The position numbers and the translations under genes were made by a program. A stretch of DNA of 41,390 nt from Gloeocapsa sp. DLM2.Bin57 (GTDB lineage Bacteria > Cyanobacteriota > Cyanobacteriia > Cyanobacteriales > Gloeocapsaceae). The notes beneath the pieces were generated by a model. It was not told where the DNA came from, made no database searches, and worked only from the letters and a program-made list of their open reading frames with translations. The stretch is taken from assembly GCA_007693955.1 (NCBI GenBank), contig RECR01000071.1, forward strand, positions 1-41,390, read 5' to 3'. Positions 18,577 through 27,369 of the stretch are shown here, one piece after another. Each line of letters opens with the position of its first letter. Position 1 is the stretch's first letter.

Positions 18577-20166
18577 ATGAGCAAAAAATGGCGATTCATT
18601 GTTATTAGTTTCTTAGGATTTAGTCTAATTTTACCAGGATTAGCCCTAGATACATCTATTAGCAGAACAGGTATTAACGCAAGTAAACTACATCAGCCTC
18701 CTTATAATTTAACGGGGCGTAAAATTGCCATCGGACAGGTGGAAATTGGCAGACCTGCTAAACTAGGTTGGGATAAGCCCGCTAATCGCTTACCTTTACA
18801 GGTAGCGGGAGTATTTGAACGAGATCGCCCGGCTCAACCGAATAAGGGATTAGATAGTCACGCACAAATGGTAGCGATGGTGATGATTAGTCAAGATAAA
18901 CTCCTACCTGGAGTAGCTCCCGATGCGCTATTATATTCAGGAGCGATCGCTACTGTCAAAGGTGGTGCACAAGCCGAAGAATGTCTAACGACTCAAACTA
19001 TTGCAACACAAAATAATACTGACGTCCGAGCGATTAATTTTAGCTTCGGTGAATCCCTAGAGCAAGATAGTAGAGAAGAGGCTAAACTAGACGGGAATGC
19101 ACTATTAACTCAGTGTATCGATTGGTCAGCCAGGGTTCATAACACCCTCTACGTCATAGCAGGGAATCAAGGTAGAGGAGGAATACCAATACCAACAGAC
19201 AATTATAATGGAATTACTACAGCTTACTCAAGAAAAGAAGAAAACCAATATACCAAAGTAGATTTTTCTAATTTAAGCAGAAGACCAGAAGGAATCGCCA
19301 GACGTCTAATCAGCCGAGAAATTAATACAGGAATAAGAAGGGGAATAAGTCTAATCGCACCAGGACACCAATTAACGGTATATAATCTGCAAGGGAAAAG
19401 AGAAACAGTATCAGGGACAAGTTTTGCAGCACCCCAGATCACAGCAACAGTAGCACTATTACAAGAATATGGCGATCGCCAATTAGCCCAACAAGAACCC
19501 AATTGGACAATAGCATCAAGACGTCCTGAAGTGATGAAAGCAGTGTTATTAAATTCAGCAGATAAAATCAAAGACTCTGGAGATGGTCGCTTCTTGGGGA
19601 TGGAGAGAACAACCCTTAGTAAACATAATCGCACTTGGCTAGAATCAGATGCTTATCATAGTGAAAGAATACCCCTAGACCTAGAAATGGGTACAGGACA
19701 TCTCAACGTCTATCGCGCTTATCAACAGTTTAGCGCTAAACAATGGCAACCAACAGCAGCAGTACCTACTAGAGGTTGGAATTACGGAGAGGTAAGTAGA
19801 GGAGAGGACCAAGATTATCTCATCGATGAACCTCTAGAAGGTGGTAGTTACGCTTCGATTACTTTAACTTGGAATCGTTGGGTAGAATTAAGAGACACTA
19901 ACCAGAATGGACAATATGATATCGGAGAAAGTTTTCGCGATCGCGGTTTAAATAATTTAGACTTATATCTAATTGCTGTGGATAGCGAAGAAATAACTGT
20001 ATGCGCTTCCACCAGTATCCATGACAGCGTCGAACATATTTTTTGTCCAATTCCCACCACAGGACGTTATAAAATTCGAGTATCCTATATAAGTCAGATT
20101 AATTATCCCGAGCAAGCCTACGCTTTAGCTTGGTGGACTAAAGGAAATCAAGATAATGGCAATTAA
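18577..20166 (+). CDS. Secreted S8 (subtilisin-like) serine peptidase with an atypical Asp site
   Basis: A 529-residue exported protein with a signal peptide (1-23, ending LALA or nearby). The subtilase core shows Ser282 in GTSFAAP, oxyanion Asn197 in IAGNQG and a candidate catalytic His95 in DSHAQMVA, where normal enzymes have HGTHV. The usual DTG aspartate site reads GQVEIG, so Glu56 occupies the Asp position. Activity is therefore uncertain; either the enzyme uses Glu or it is a binding-only relative. The C-terminal 400-529 region looks like a beta-rich pre-peptidase C-type domain. The last 11 bp overlap the next gene, which implies translational coupling. Confidence 0.88.
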   Translation: MSKKWRFIVISFLGFSLILPGLALDTSISRTGINASKLHQPPYNLTGRKIAIGQVEIGRPAKLGWDKPANRLPLQVAGVFERDRPAQPNKGLDSHAQMVAMVMISQDKLLPGVAPDALLYSGAIATVKGGAQAEECLTTQTIATQNNTDVRAINFSFGESLEQDSREEAKLDGNALLTQCIDWSARVHNTLYVIAGNQGRGGIPIPTDNYNGITTAYSRKEENQYTKVDFSNLSRRPEGIARRLISREINTGIRRGISLIAPGHQLTVYNLQGKRETVSGTSFAAPQITATVALLQEYGDRQLAQQEPNWTIASRRPEVMKAVLLNSADKIKDSGDGRFLGMERTTLSKHNRTWLESDAYHSERIPLDLEMGTGHLNVYRAYQQFSAKQWQPTAAVPTRGWNYGEVSRGEDQDYLIDEPLEGGSYASITLTWNRWVELRDTNQNGQYDIGESFRDRGLNNLDLYLIAVDSEEITVCASTSIHDSVEHIFCPIPTTGRYKIRVSYISQINYPEQAYALAWWTKGNQDNGN

Positions 20167-20980
20167 ATTATTAGTATTAGATATAGATGGCACGATCGCC
20201 GGAGACAATAATCAAATCAGAAAACCCGTCAAATTGGCGATCAAAGCTGCTCAAAAACAGAATATAAAAGTAACTCTAGCCACAGGGAGAATGTATCGTT
20301 CAGCTTTACCCTATTATGAGCAGATAGAGACTAAATTACCCCTGATCGCTTATAATGGAGCTTGGATTCAAAATCCTGATACTCAAGAAAAAGAACATTT
20401 ACCTATAGGTAAAGAAATAGCTCTAGAATTACTCGACTACTTTGAGTCACCAGCGATGAACTCCTATTTTGGGGTTCATTGTTATTTAGAAGATCAACTC
20501 TACGTTAAAGAAATAACTCCATCTACTCAAGAATATGCTGAGAGATCGCAAGTTGCAGCTATACCCGTAGGAGATTTAAGGAAGATACTCCAAGTTAATC
20601 CTACCAAAGTCTTGGCGATCGCTCATAAGCCCCAGATGATTAAAAAATGTTTTCCCGAATTAAAAACTCGTTATAGCAGAGAAAAAGTACATCTAACCCA
20701 ATCATCCCATAACCTCTTAGAAGCAATGCACCCCCAAGTCAATAAAGGTAAAGCAGTACAATATCTAGCGGAAAAAGTCCTAGGAATTAAACCAACAGAA
20801 GTAATGGCGATCGGGGATAATTTTAATGACCTAGAAATGTTACAATACGCAGGTGTAAGTATCGCTATGGGAAGTGCTCCCGATGAAATTAAAAAAGTTG
20901 CCCATTGGGTAGCACCAGACGTAGAAGCAGACGGAGTAGCAGTAGCGATTAATAAATTTCTAGAGAAACAAAATTACTAG
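20156..20980 (+). CDS. Cof-type HAD-IIB family phosphatase
   Basis: A 274-residue cytoplasmic HAD hydrolase. Motif I is LDIDGTIA with the nucleophile Asp9 and Asp11; motif II is TLATGR; motif III Lys is in NKGKAVQYL; motif IV is GDNFNDLEML. The inserted cap domain marks the Cof/YbiV branch, which dephosphorylates sugar phosphates and related small metabolites; the substrate is not predictable. Its ATG lies 11 bp before the subtilase stop, so the two are expressed together. Confidence 0.93.
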   Translation: MAIKLLVLDIDGTIAGDNNQIRKPVKLAIKAAQKQNIKVTLATGRMYRSALPYYEQIETKLPLIAYNGAWIQNPDTQEKEHLPIGKEIALELLDYFESPAMNSYFGVHCYLEDQLYVKEITPSTQEYAERSQVAAIPVGDLRKILQVNPTKVLAIAHKPQMIKKCFPELKTRYSREKVHLTQSSHNLLEAMHPQVNKGKAVQYLAEKVLGIKPTEVMAIGDNFNDLEMLQYAGVSIAMGSAPDEIKKVAHWVAPDVEADGVAVAINKFLEKQNY

Positions 20981-21013
20981 TAATTGCGTCTAGTAAATAA
21001 AGAGTTATCACCT

Positions 21014-21018
21014 AGGAG
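21014..21018 (+). promoter_or_regulatory. Ribosome binding site AGGAG
   Basis: AGGAG lies 5 nt before the ATG of the secreted protein at 21024. It is one of the few clear Shine-Dalgarno sequences in the window and fixes this start. Confidence 0.7.
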
Positions 21019-21023
21019 CAAAA

Positions 21024-21668
21024 ATGTTGAAACATCAATTAACCACAGCGTTAGTAGCTATGAGTTTAACCATAGCACCTTTGAGTGTTATTCAGGCAGA
21101 AACCATAGCTGTAAATAATAGAGATGTTTACCAAGCTCAAATTTATAATAATGTTGTTCCTTCAGGGACAGTTATACCCTTAGAATCCCTAGATACTGAA
21201 AAAATCCTCCTCTTACCAGGAGAATCCATGACCATTACCTTACAAGTTGCTCAAGACATTAGGAATAATCAAGGTAGAGTAGTTATCCCTAGGGGTACAG
21301 AAGTATCAGGAAGACTCGAACCAGATGGTAATGGAACTCGTTTTATTGCGGAATATCTTTATTTAAGGGATGGAAATAGTTACTCTATTGACGGTGTCTC
21401 CAGAGTCGTTACCCGTAGAGAAATAGTAGAACAAGGAGCTAATAACCGTGCTATCTTACAAGGAGCAGTAATTGGAGCTTCAGCTGCTACACTAATAGCA
21501 GGTATCACAGGGGATAAAAAAATTCGCGCACCAGAAGTCCTCGGAGGAGCCGGATTAGGTGCTCTCATCGGTTATGCTTTTAGGGGTGGTCAACGTTCTC
21601 AAGAATTAATATCTATTAATCCTAACACTGATCTAGATATCACCCTTCGTACTGATTTTTATGAGTAA
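21024..21668 (+). CDS. Secreted protein with glycine-zipper segment, function unknown
   Basis: A 214-residue protein with a signal peptide (cleavage likely after VIQA at about 25). The middle region is beta-rich, containing VIPRGTEVSGRLEP, a pattern also seen in TrbI/VirB10-like and other envelope proteins. Near residues 140-190 two hydrophobic Gly/Ala-rich stretches (AVIGASAATLIAGITG, GGAGLGALIGYAF) resemble a glycine zipper. It probably acts at the cell envelope; no specific role is assigned. It follows the HAD gene by 43 bp and has its own strong ribosome site. Confidence 0.82.
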   Translation: MLKHQLTTALVAMSLTIAPLSVIQAETIAVNNRDVYQAQIYNNVVPSGTVIPLESLDTEKILLLPGESMTITLQVAQDIRNNQGRVVIPRGTEVSGRLEPDGNGTRFIAEYLYLRDGNSYSIDGVSRVVTRREIVEQGANNRAILQGAVIGASAATLIAGITGDKKIRAPEVLGGAGLGALIGYAFRGGQRSQELISINPNTDLDITLRTDFYE

Positions 21669-21695
21669 GTACTAGGGGTTATTGAGAATTAAGAA

Positions 21696-22481
21696 TTATA
21701 ACCAACCCCGTAACCGATAAACAACTATACCTAGATACTCTTTAAGGGCTAGATTAGTTAAAGCGAGGCGATTAGCATGAGGTAAGAGATTCAAAATAAA
21801 GTCCTCGAAAGTGTAATTATAGGTTCTAGTGACTAGAAAATCCGTAGGTGCGGGGATTGCCTCTATCCCTAGTTTAGTAAAAATAGCCATAGAACGGGGC
21901 ATATGAAAAGCAGAAGTAACTAGTAAAATACGTTTAATTCCTGTTTCTTGGAGAATTTCTTGGACATTAACCGCGTTTTCATGGGTATTAAGTGAGAAAG
22001 GTTCTTCAATCATCGCTTCACGGGGTACACCTAACATCTCTAATAGAATAGCCATATCAGCAGCTTCGGAACTTCCAGGACCATCTTGCCAACTGATTCT
22101 ACCCCCTGCCAAAATAATTACAGGTGCTCGTTGAGTATGATAGAGATGTGCAGCATAAAAAAGGCGATCGCCGTGTTCATTAATATTCACCATCAATCTA
22201 GGGGGTTCAACGCTTTTGGTAGCACCTCCTAAAACCACGATCGCCTCTGCGGTAGGAGGATCAACCAAAGGAGGGTATCTTGACTCTAGAGAAGCAACCA
22301 AAGCACTACTTACCCAATCATTACTAGCAATTAATAAGATAGCTAAAGCAGTAACAACAGGAACAAAAGTCCAACGAGAACGTTTCCACCTCAGAATTAA
22401 GGCCATCATTAATAATACACAAGATAAGCCCAAAGGATACAAAAAAACAGGTAACAGTTTAGAGAGAAACAGAAAACTCAT
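21696..22481 (-). CDS. DUF218 (YdcF/SanA/ElyC-type) membrane protein
   Basis: A 261-residue protein with two N-terminal membrane helices (about 4-60) followed by a DUF218 domain: EAIVVLGG, VIILAGG, and LNTHENAVN. Relatives SanA and ElyC affect envelope permeability and peptidoglycan precursor metabolism in E. coli; by analogy an envelope role is likely but unproved. It starts 1 bp after the ispE stop, so it is in an operon rsmA-ispE-DUF218. Confidence 0.92.
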   Translation of the reverse strand: MSFLFLSKLLPVFLYPLGLSCVLLMMALILRWKRSRWTFVPVVTALAILLIASNDWVSSALVASLESRYPPLVDPPTAEAIVVLGGATKSVEPPRLMVNINEHGDRLFYAAHLYHTQRAPVIILAGGRISWQDGPGSSEAADMAILLEMLGVPREAMIEEPFSLNTHENAVNVQEILQETGIKRILLVTSAFHMPRSMAIFTKLGIEAIPAPTDFLVTRTYNYTFEDFILNLLPHANRLALTNLALKEYLGIVVYRLRGWL

Positions 22482-22482
22482 C

Positions 22483-23427
22483 TTAGGTTACTAAATGAAT
22501 ACCACTAGCACTCAGTTGCGCTGTCCAAGCGGCTAAATCAGGATCATCCATTCTCACCAATAATTTTTCTTGGAGAATTTCTGCTTCTGTTAAATTATTA
22601 CAAAGAGTAAATACCGTAGGACCTGAACCAGACATCATTGTTCCCAAACCTCCTAAACTCGACATAGTGCGTTTTAATTGTTCTACTTCGGGATACTCAG
22701 GAAAAACCGCCTTTTCTAAATCATTGTGCAATAATTGACCGATTTTAGCGCCATCTTGTCCAACGATCGCCTGTACTAATGGACCTGAATGGATTCTTTG
22801 ACTAGTAGTGAGAAAATTATTAAGATCATTAGGGTAGGTATGACCATATTCTTGACGATAAGTACCATAAGCCCAAGGAGTGGAGACGCAAAGATGACGA
22901 TATTTAGCTAAAACCACAGCTAGATTAGTTAAATCAGGAATGGGATCTAATTGTTCACCCCTACCCGTGGCGATCGCCGTTCCTCCTGTAAGAGAAAAAG
23001 GTACATCTGAACCCAATTTTGCCCCAAGTATTTGTAATTCTGGTTGAGTTAGCCCTAATTCCCACATTAAGTTTAATCCTACTAACACTGCAGCAGCATT
23101 ACCAGATCCTCCCGCTAACCCTGCAGCTACAGGTATGCGTTTATCAATGATAATATCTACACCACCATAATTAGCAGCGATTTTTGGGAATTCACCTTGG
23201 ATTAATCTTACTGCTTGATAAGCTAAATTATCCCTTGTCAGAGGAACTTCGGGATTATCACAATATACCCTAATTTCTTCAGTTCCATTAGAACGTATTT
23301 CTAGATGATCTGCTAAATCGATACTTTGCATAATCATTACCAGTTCGTGATAATTATCCTGACGAATACCGATAATTTCTAGATAGAGATTAATTTTACC
23401 AGGAGCAACAAGATGATAAGAACGCAT
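22483..23427 (-). CDS. ispE: 4-diphosphocytidyl-2-C-methyl-D-erythritol kinase
   Basis: IspE phosphorylates CDP-methylerythritol in the plastid/bacterial MEP pathway for isoprenoids, which feeds carotenoids, chlorophyll phytol and quinones. At 314 residues it is normal length. GHMP-kinase motifs are present: APGKINLYLEI at 8-18 with the active-site Lys, the ATP loop PVAAGLAGGSGNAAA at 99-113, and MMSGSGPTVF in the C-terminal domain. It lies 4 bp after rsmA and 1 bp before the DUF218 gene. Confidence 0.97.
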   Translation of the reverse strand: MRSYHLVAPGKINLYLEIIGIRQDNYHELVMIMQSIDLADHLEIRSNGTEEIRVYCDNPEVPLTRDNLAYQAVRLIQGEFPKIAANYGGVDIIIDKRIPVAAGLAGGSGNAAAVLVGLNLMWELGLTQPELQILGAKLGSDVPFSLTGGTAIATGRGEQLDPIPDLTNLAVVLAKYRHLCVSTPWAYGTYRQEYGHTYPNDLNNFLTTSQRIHSGPLVQAIVGQDGAKIGQLLHNDLEKAVFPEYPEVEQLKRTMSSLGGLGTMMSGSGPTVFTLCNNLTEAEILQEKLLVRMDDPDLAAWTAQLSASGIHLVT

Positions 23428-23431
23428 AAAT

Positions 23432-24220
23432 CTAGTTTTGTAGATAATTACTCAATTGTATCCAGTTAGATAAGCTTAACTCTTCAGCCCTAGCTTGAGG
23501 ATTTAACTGCAATGTGGTTAAAATTTCACTGAGTTGATCTACCTCTACTAAAGATTTAAGATTATTGCGTAACATTTTACGACGATTAGCGAACCCTAAT
23601 TGTAAAATTGTTCCTAAATGTTGGGGATTATTGGCTACTAAAGGAAAAGTACGAGGAGATAAACTCACTACCGCTGAGTCAACCTTGGGTGGTGGATAAA
23701 AAGCCTTAGCAGGAACTTGACAAACTAATCGACAATCGGCTAAATATTGAATACGTACCGATAAACCCCCAAAAGCTTTAGTTCCTGGTTGAGCTAAAAG
23801 GCGATCGGCTACTTCTTTTTGGACTAAAAGTACGATTAAATCATAATTTTCTCCAGCAGGTTGACTAATCGTCCCTAAGAGTTTTGCTAAAATCGGACCT
23901 GTGATATTGTAGGGTATATTAGCTACTACTTTATTAATGGGGTAATTATGATAATCTAGTTGCAGGATATCACCTTCAAGCAGATGAAAATGATCTTGAT
24001 TACTAAATCGTTTACTTAACTTAATACATAAGTCGCGATCGAGTTCTACAGCGATTACAGCTGAGACTTTAGCTAATAAACGACTAGTCAAAATACCTGT
24101 ACCTGGTCCTATTTCTAAGACTACATCATCTTGACATAAGTTAGAAGCTGCAATAATCTGATCCAGTATTGCTTCACTTTTTAACCAATGTTGAGCAAAA
24201 CGTTTGCGAGTTCGTTGCAT
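23432..24220 (-). CDS. rsmA: 16S rRNA dimethyladenosine transferase
   Basis: RsmA (KsgA) dimethylates two adjacent adenosines in the 3' hairpin of 16S rRNA during 30S maturation. The 262-residue protein has the SAM motif VLEIGPGTG (35-43), the acidic VELDRDL loop, and the NIPY motif (101-104) of N6-adenine methyltransferases. The HWLKSEAILDQI N-terminus is typical. It is first in the rsmA-ispE-DUF218 cluster and divergent from the methyltransferase gene, 12 bp apart. Confidence 0.97.
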   Translation of the reverse strand: MQRTRKRFAQHWLKSEAILDQIIAASNLCQDDVVLEIGPGTGILTSRLLAKVSAVIAVELDRDLCIKLSKRFSNQDHFHLLEGDILQLDYHNYPINKVVANIPYNITGPILAKLLGTISQPAGENYDLIVLLVQKEVADRLLAQPGTKAFGGLSVRIQYLADCRLVCQVPAKAFYPPPKVDSAVVSLSPRTFPLVANNPQHLGTILQLGFANRRKMLRNNLKSLVEVDQLSEILTTLQLNPQARAEELSLSNWIQLSNYLQN

Positions 24221-24232
24221 AATTTAACTATC

Positions 24233-25180
24233 ATGGAAACAAAATTAAAACCAGATTGGGCGGGAGAAGATTGGTTATCCCAATTCGTCAATGTCTTAAT
24301 TAACACTAAACCAATTTACGCACTGATGAGACACCAAGCTAGACAGGTGATGATTACAACCGCTGAGAAAAAAGGTATCCCCTGGCGTCAAAGTTGTCAA
24401 GCTATCTCAGCTACTGGGGTGGAATCTAGCCTAGATAGCGTTACCAATCCAGAGGTTGTTTATCCTGATTATTATCGCGTTCCCTTCCACGCTTATCCCG
24501 AAGGTAATCTCTGTTGGCTAGCTGCTTTAGAAGCCCCTTCGGCTACCTATGCTATGGCTTTACGCGTCTGGAAGGAAGAGGATTTAACCTGGGAAGCTGC
24601 CCATAATCGCTTACGAGATAATTTTTATCAAGTTTTGAGTCAATACACAACCAATCCGGTGACTCGTCTTTTAGATTTGGGCTGTTCTGTAGGTATTTCT
24701 ACTCGTACCCTCCACAACCATTATCAATCCTTACAGGATCAACCTATAGAAACTATCGGGTTGGATTTATCCCCTTATATGTTAGCAGTGGCTAAAACTC
24801 TCGACACCGATCATAGTATCTCTCAATGGTGTCATAGTCTCGCGGAAAAAACCCCTTTTGCTGATAATAGCTTTGATGTGATAACTATACAATACACCAT
24901 ACACGAGTTACCTAACGAAGCTACTCGGGCTATCTTTACAGAAGCCAGAAGAATTCTTAAACCAGGTGGTTGTCTAGGTATCGTTGATAATAACCCGCGA
25001 TCGCCTGTTATCCAAAACCTACCTCCTGCTTTATTCGTGTTGATGAAAAGTACTGAACCCTGGACCGATGAATACTATACTTTTGATGTGGAAGCTAATT
25101 TAGAAGCGGTGGGTTTCCATCATGAAACCACCGTCTCCGTTGATCCTCGTCATCGCGCCATTATAGCTATAAAAATCTAA
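24233..25180 (+). CDS. Class I SAM-dependent methyltransferase
   Basis: A 315-residue protein. An N-terminal helical region (1-140) precedes a Rossmann methyltransferase domain with motif I LLDLGCSVGIS, an acidic GLDLSPYML loop, and FDVITIQYTIHELP and RILKPGGCLGIVDNN blocks of the UbiE-like group. The substrate is unknown. The frame is open to 24188, but the ATG at 24233 avoids overlapping rsmA. The stop TAA overlaps the opposite-strand stop of the 40-residue gene (25177). Confidence 0.9.
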   Translation: METKLKPDWAGEDWLSQFVNVLINTKPIYALMRHQARQVMITTAEKKGIPWRQSCQAISATGVESSLDSVTNPEVVYPDYYRVPFHAYPEGNLCWLAALEAPSATYAMALRVWKEEDLTWEAAHNRLRDNFYQVLSQYTTNPVTRLLDLGCSVGISTRTLHNHYQSLQDQPIETIGLDLSPYMLAVAKTLDTDHSISQWCHSLAEKTPFADNSFDVITIQYTIHELPNEATRAIFTEARRILKPGGCLGIVDNNPRSPVIQNLPPALFVLMKSTEPWTDEYYTFDVEANLEAVGFHHETTVSVDPRHRAIIAIKI

Positions 25181-25299
25181 TGGGCGCAACCGTTACCATC
25201 GTATTTATCAGTATTGTAAAAACCGTTTCTGGTGGCAAAAAATAAAGCCGAAACGGTAAAAAGGCTGGTCAAAATGACCATGACTAATTTAACATCCAT
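25177..25299 (-). CDS. 40-residue single-helix membrane protein (possibly an NDH-1 small subunit)
   Basis: This short frame starts with ATG at 25299 and ends with TAG. The protein has one hydrophobic helix (about 4-23, LVMVILTSLFTVSALFFA) and a conserved-looking tail with NGFYNTDKYDGNGCAH. From memory this pattern resembles a very short conserved cyanobacterial protein, perhaps NdhP of the NDH-1 complex, but this is not verified, so no symbol is given. It comes 56 bp after the DUF3593 stop on the same strand and its stop nests into the opposite-strand methyltransferase stop, which argues for a real, tightly packed gene. Confidence 0.7.
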   Translation of the reverse strand: MDVKLVMVILTSLFTVSALFFATRNGFYNTDKYDGNGCAH

Positions 25300-25355
25300 G
25301 ATTGATAATAGCTAGTTGTGGTGAGTTCATACTAGCATTATCTTCTTAAACTTGT

Positions 25356-25469
25356 CTATGATTTATTTTTAATTCGTAAAATCGCCTGACTAAAACCTAA
25401 AACAACTACTAAATTAGAGACAGTCAGAAAAAATTCTGCGCCTCCGTGTAACCAATCTATATTAGCTAA
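25356..25469 (-). CDS. DUF3593-type membrane protein, exon 2 (after intron)
   Basis: This 114-nt segment encodes the C-terminal 37 residues (LANIDWLHGGAEFF... ending in LRIKNKS) and a TAG stop. It has no start codon of its own and is in phase with exon 1 once the intron (25470-28364) is removed. The second hydrophobic helix of the protein lies here. Recognition as DUF3593 is from memory of the conserved LANxDWLHGGAEFFLT block. Confidence 0.82.
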   Translation of the reverse strand, partial: LANIDWLHGGAEFFLTVSNLVVVLGFSQAILRIKNKS

Positions 25470-25510
25470 GTTAGAGTCGATGGGTGTATCACTACACCAC
25501 ACCTCTCTTC

Positions 25511-25550
25511 CGAAACCGTACGTGAGAGTTTCCCCTCATACGGCTACTCA
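25511..25550 (-). ncRNA. Group II intron domain V (catalytic hairpin)
   Basis: The minus strand reads AGCCGTATGAGG, a GAAA loop, then CTCTCACGTACGGTT, forming the stem-loop with the two-nucleotide bulge typical of domain V. It is the most conserved part of the ribozyme and binds the catalytic metal ions. It sits between the maturase stop and domain VI. Confidence 0.9.
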
Positions 25551-25581
25551 ACTAGAATGCGTTTTGACATTACGCGCTTCC

Positions 25582-27369
25582 TCAGTTCCAGTGACCTTCC
25601 TCGATGTACTCTTTTAGCCATCTTTTTTGATCCTGTTTTGTTTTTTCATCATGACAATGTCCATGCAGTAGTTGTAAGTTTTTCAAACCATGACCTCCAC
25701 CTTTCGATTTTGGCTTAATATGATCAACTTCCAATATATCTCCATCTTTGAAATATAAACCACACCAAGTACATCTACCCTTCTGTCTTTGTAACAGTTT
25801 CGCAACCTTATTCGGAGTTTCAGGATATTGACCTCTTCGCGTAGCCCAGTACTTCCAATCTCCATCGTAAGGACTTTTATCTCCCCTAACCTTTATATAG
25901 TCAACACTTGAATGATGTTCACCTTTAGGGTTATAGGTTTCCAACTTATACCTAACTTCTCCTTCTCTGGTCGAAAATACCTTTCTTCCATCTATCTTCT
26001 GCCAGTATTTTTTATAGAAGTTTTCTTTCGATCCCTTCGATACTGCCCAACCTCTGAGTTTTTCATACAACATACTATCACATTTTGAGAGTATCCCCAT
26101 ACTTTTTGTATCACTATGTCTGTAATACTGCCTCCACCCTCTTATTTTCGGATTTAACTCCTTAATTAGAGCAGCTTGTGGGGCTTTTCTTAGAGCTTTA
26201 ATTACTCTTTCTATCCCCTTCATATGATTCGCTATTTTCTCTTTGGTCGGATGAATGAGTACTCTCCACCCGAGGGGAACACTTTTCGTATTTCTTGCAC
26301 ACTTATGTTTACTCATCTCGTATCCACGTATATGGAATCCTAGAAAATTGAAACCTGCCTCTCCATCTTCACTTCGTTCAGGATAAACAGTGTGTGCTAG
26401 CCGTGTCTTTTCAGGTTTTAGTTCAAGTCCTATGTCAAGTAACCATGAGGATATTAATTCCTTACATTCCAAGACAACCTCTTTATTCCTATGTAGTACA
26501 ACAAAGTCATCCGCATATCTTACGAATGTTAATGACCATACTCTGCCTTCTCTACTAAGGTTATGTCCTCCAGGTGATTTCCACCCTTTTGCATTTTCTG
26601 CATATTTTTTTAGCATTCTTTCAATCCCATCTAGAGCTATGTTTGCTAATAAAGGGCTTATAACACCACCTTGAGGAGTTCCCATTTCTGTCTTAGAAAA
26701 TACCCCTTGGTCTAATACACCAGATTTTAACCAGGCTTTAATTTGTTGCCTTAACAAACCTTTATAACCTGTTTTATCTAGTAGGGCATTATGGTTTATG
26801 CGGTCAAAACATTTCGCTATGTCAGCATCTAGAACATATTTCTCTGCTCCTTTTACTGCATCTTTTATGTGTTTTATCGCATCTTGACAAGACCTTCCTG
26901 GTCTAAACCCATAACTGGAAGGCTCGAATTTTGCCTCCCATTCAGGTTCTAAGGCTAATTTTACCAGTGCCTGGAGTGCTCTATCATACATTGTTGGTAT
27001 TCCCAATGGTCTCTTCTCTGTCTTTCCGGGTTTTGGTATCCACACTCTGCGCGTAGCTTTTGATTTCCCAGTTAACTTTAATTGACCTACGAGTTTCACA
27101 CGAGCTTCTCGGGACAACGATTTAACACCATCCACACCTGCCGTTTTCTTCCCTCGATTATCTTGCGATACCTGTCTGACAGCTAACACCTTAGCCGACC
27201 AAGATCTCATCAGCGTTTTCTGGAGTTTCCTTACTTTACGGACATTACCACAACGTGAAGCTTTGTATATTCTCTTTTGGAGGCGAAACACTGTAGTTTG
27301 AACTTTCCGCCAATCGACATTAGCCCATTCCCAATCAATGTCTCTTACCACATTTTCTGTTTTAGTCAT
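25582..27369 (-). CDS. ltrA: Group II intron reverse transcriptase/maturase with HNH endonuclease
   Basis: A 595-residue intron-encoded protein that helps splicing and carries out retrohoming. The RT domain (about 75-330) shows GVDG, IPKPGKTEKRPLGIPT, SSYGFRPGRSC, TPQGGVISPLLANI and the catalytic YADD at 285-288, so it looks active. The maturase (X) domain spans about 360-470 (IRGWRQYYRH). The C-terminal HNH nuclease (about 535-585) has two Cys pairs or equivalents (CTWCG, HGHCH) and EVDHIKPKSKGG. No frameshift or stop is present. It lies inside intron domain IV. Confidence 0.96.
   Translation of the reverse strand: MTKTENVVRDIDWEWANVDWRKVQTTVFRLQKRIYKASRCGNVRKVRKLQKTLMRSWSAKVLAVRQVSQDNRGKKTAGVDGVKSLSREARVKLVGQLKLTGKSKATRRVWIPKPGKTEKRPLGIPTMYDRALQALVKLALEPEWEAKFEPSSYGFRPGRSCQDAIKHIKDAVKGAEKYVLDADIAKCFDRINHNALLDKTGYKGLLRQQIKAWLKSGVLDQGVFSKTEMGTPQGGVISPLLANIALDGIERMLKKYAENAKGWKSPGGHNLSREGRVWSLTFVRYADDFVVLHRNKEVVLECKELISSWLLDIGLELKPEKTRLAHTVYPERSEDGEAGFNFLGFHIRGYEMSKHKCARNTKSVPLGWRVLIHPTKEKIANHMKGIERVIKALRKAPQAALIKELNPKIRGWRQYYRHSDTKSMGILSKCDSMLYEKLRGWAVSKGSKENFYKKYWQKIDGRKVFSTREGEVRYKLETYNPKGEHHSSVDYIKVRGDKSPYDGDWKYWATRRGQYPETPNKVAKLLQRQKGRCTWCGLYFKDGDILEVDHIKPKSKGGGHGLKNLQLLHGHCHDEKTKQDQKRWLKEYIEEGHWN

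Noticed and set aside
26390-26674. 94-residue frame opposite the maturase
   Set aside because: It is a shadow of the RT gene; composition and lack of motifs give no support.
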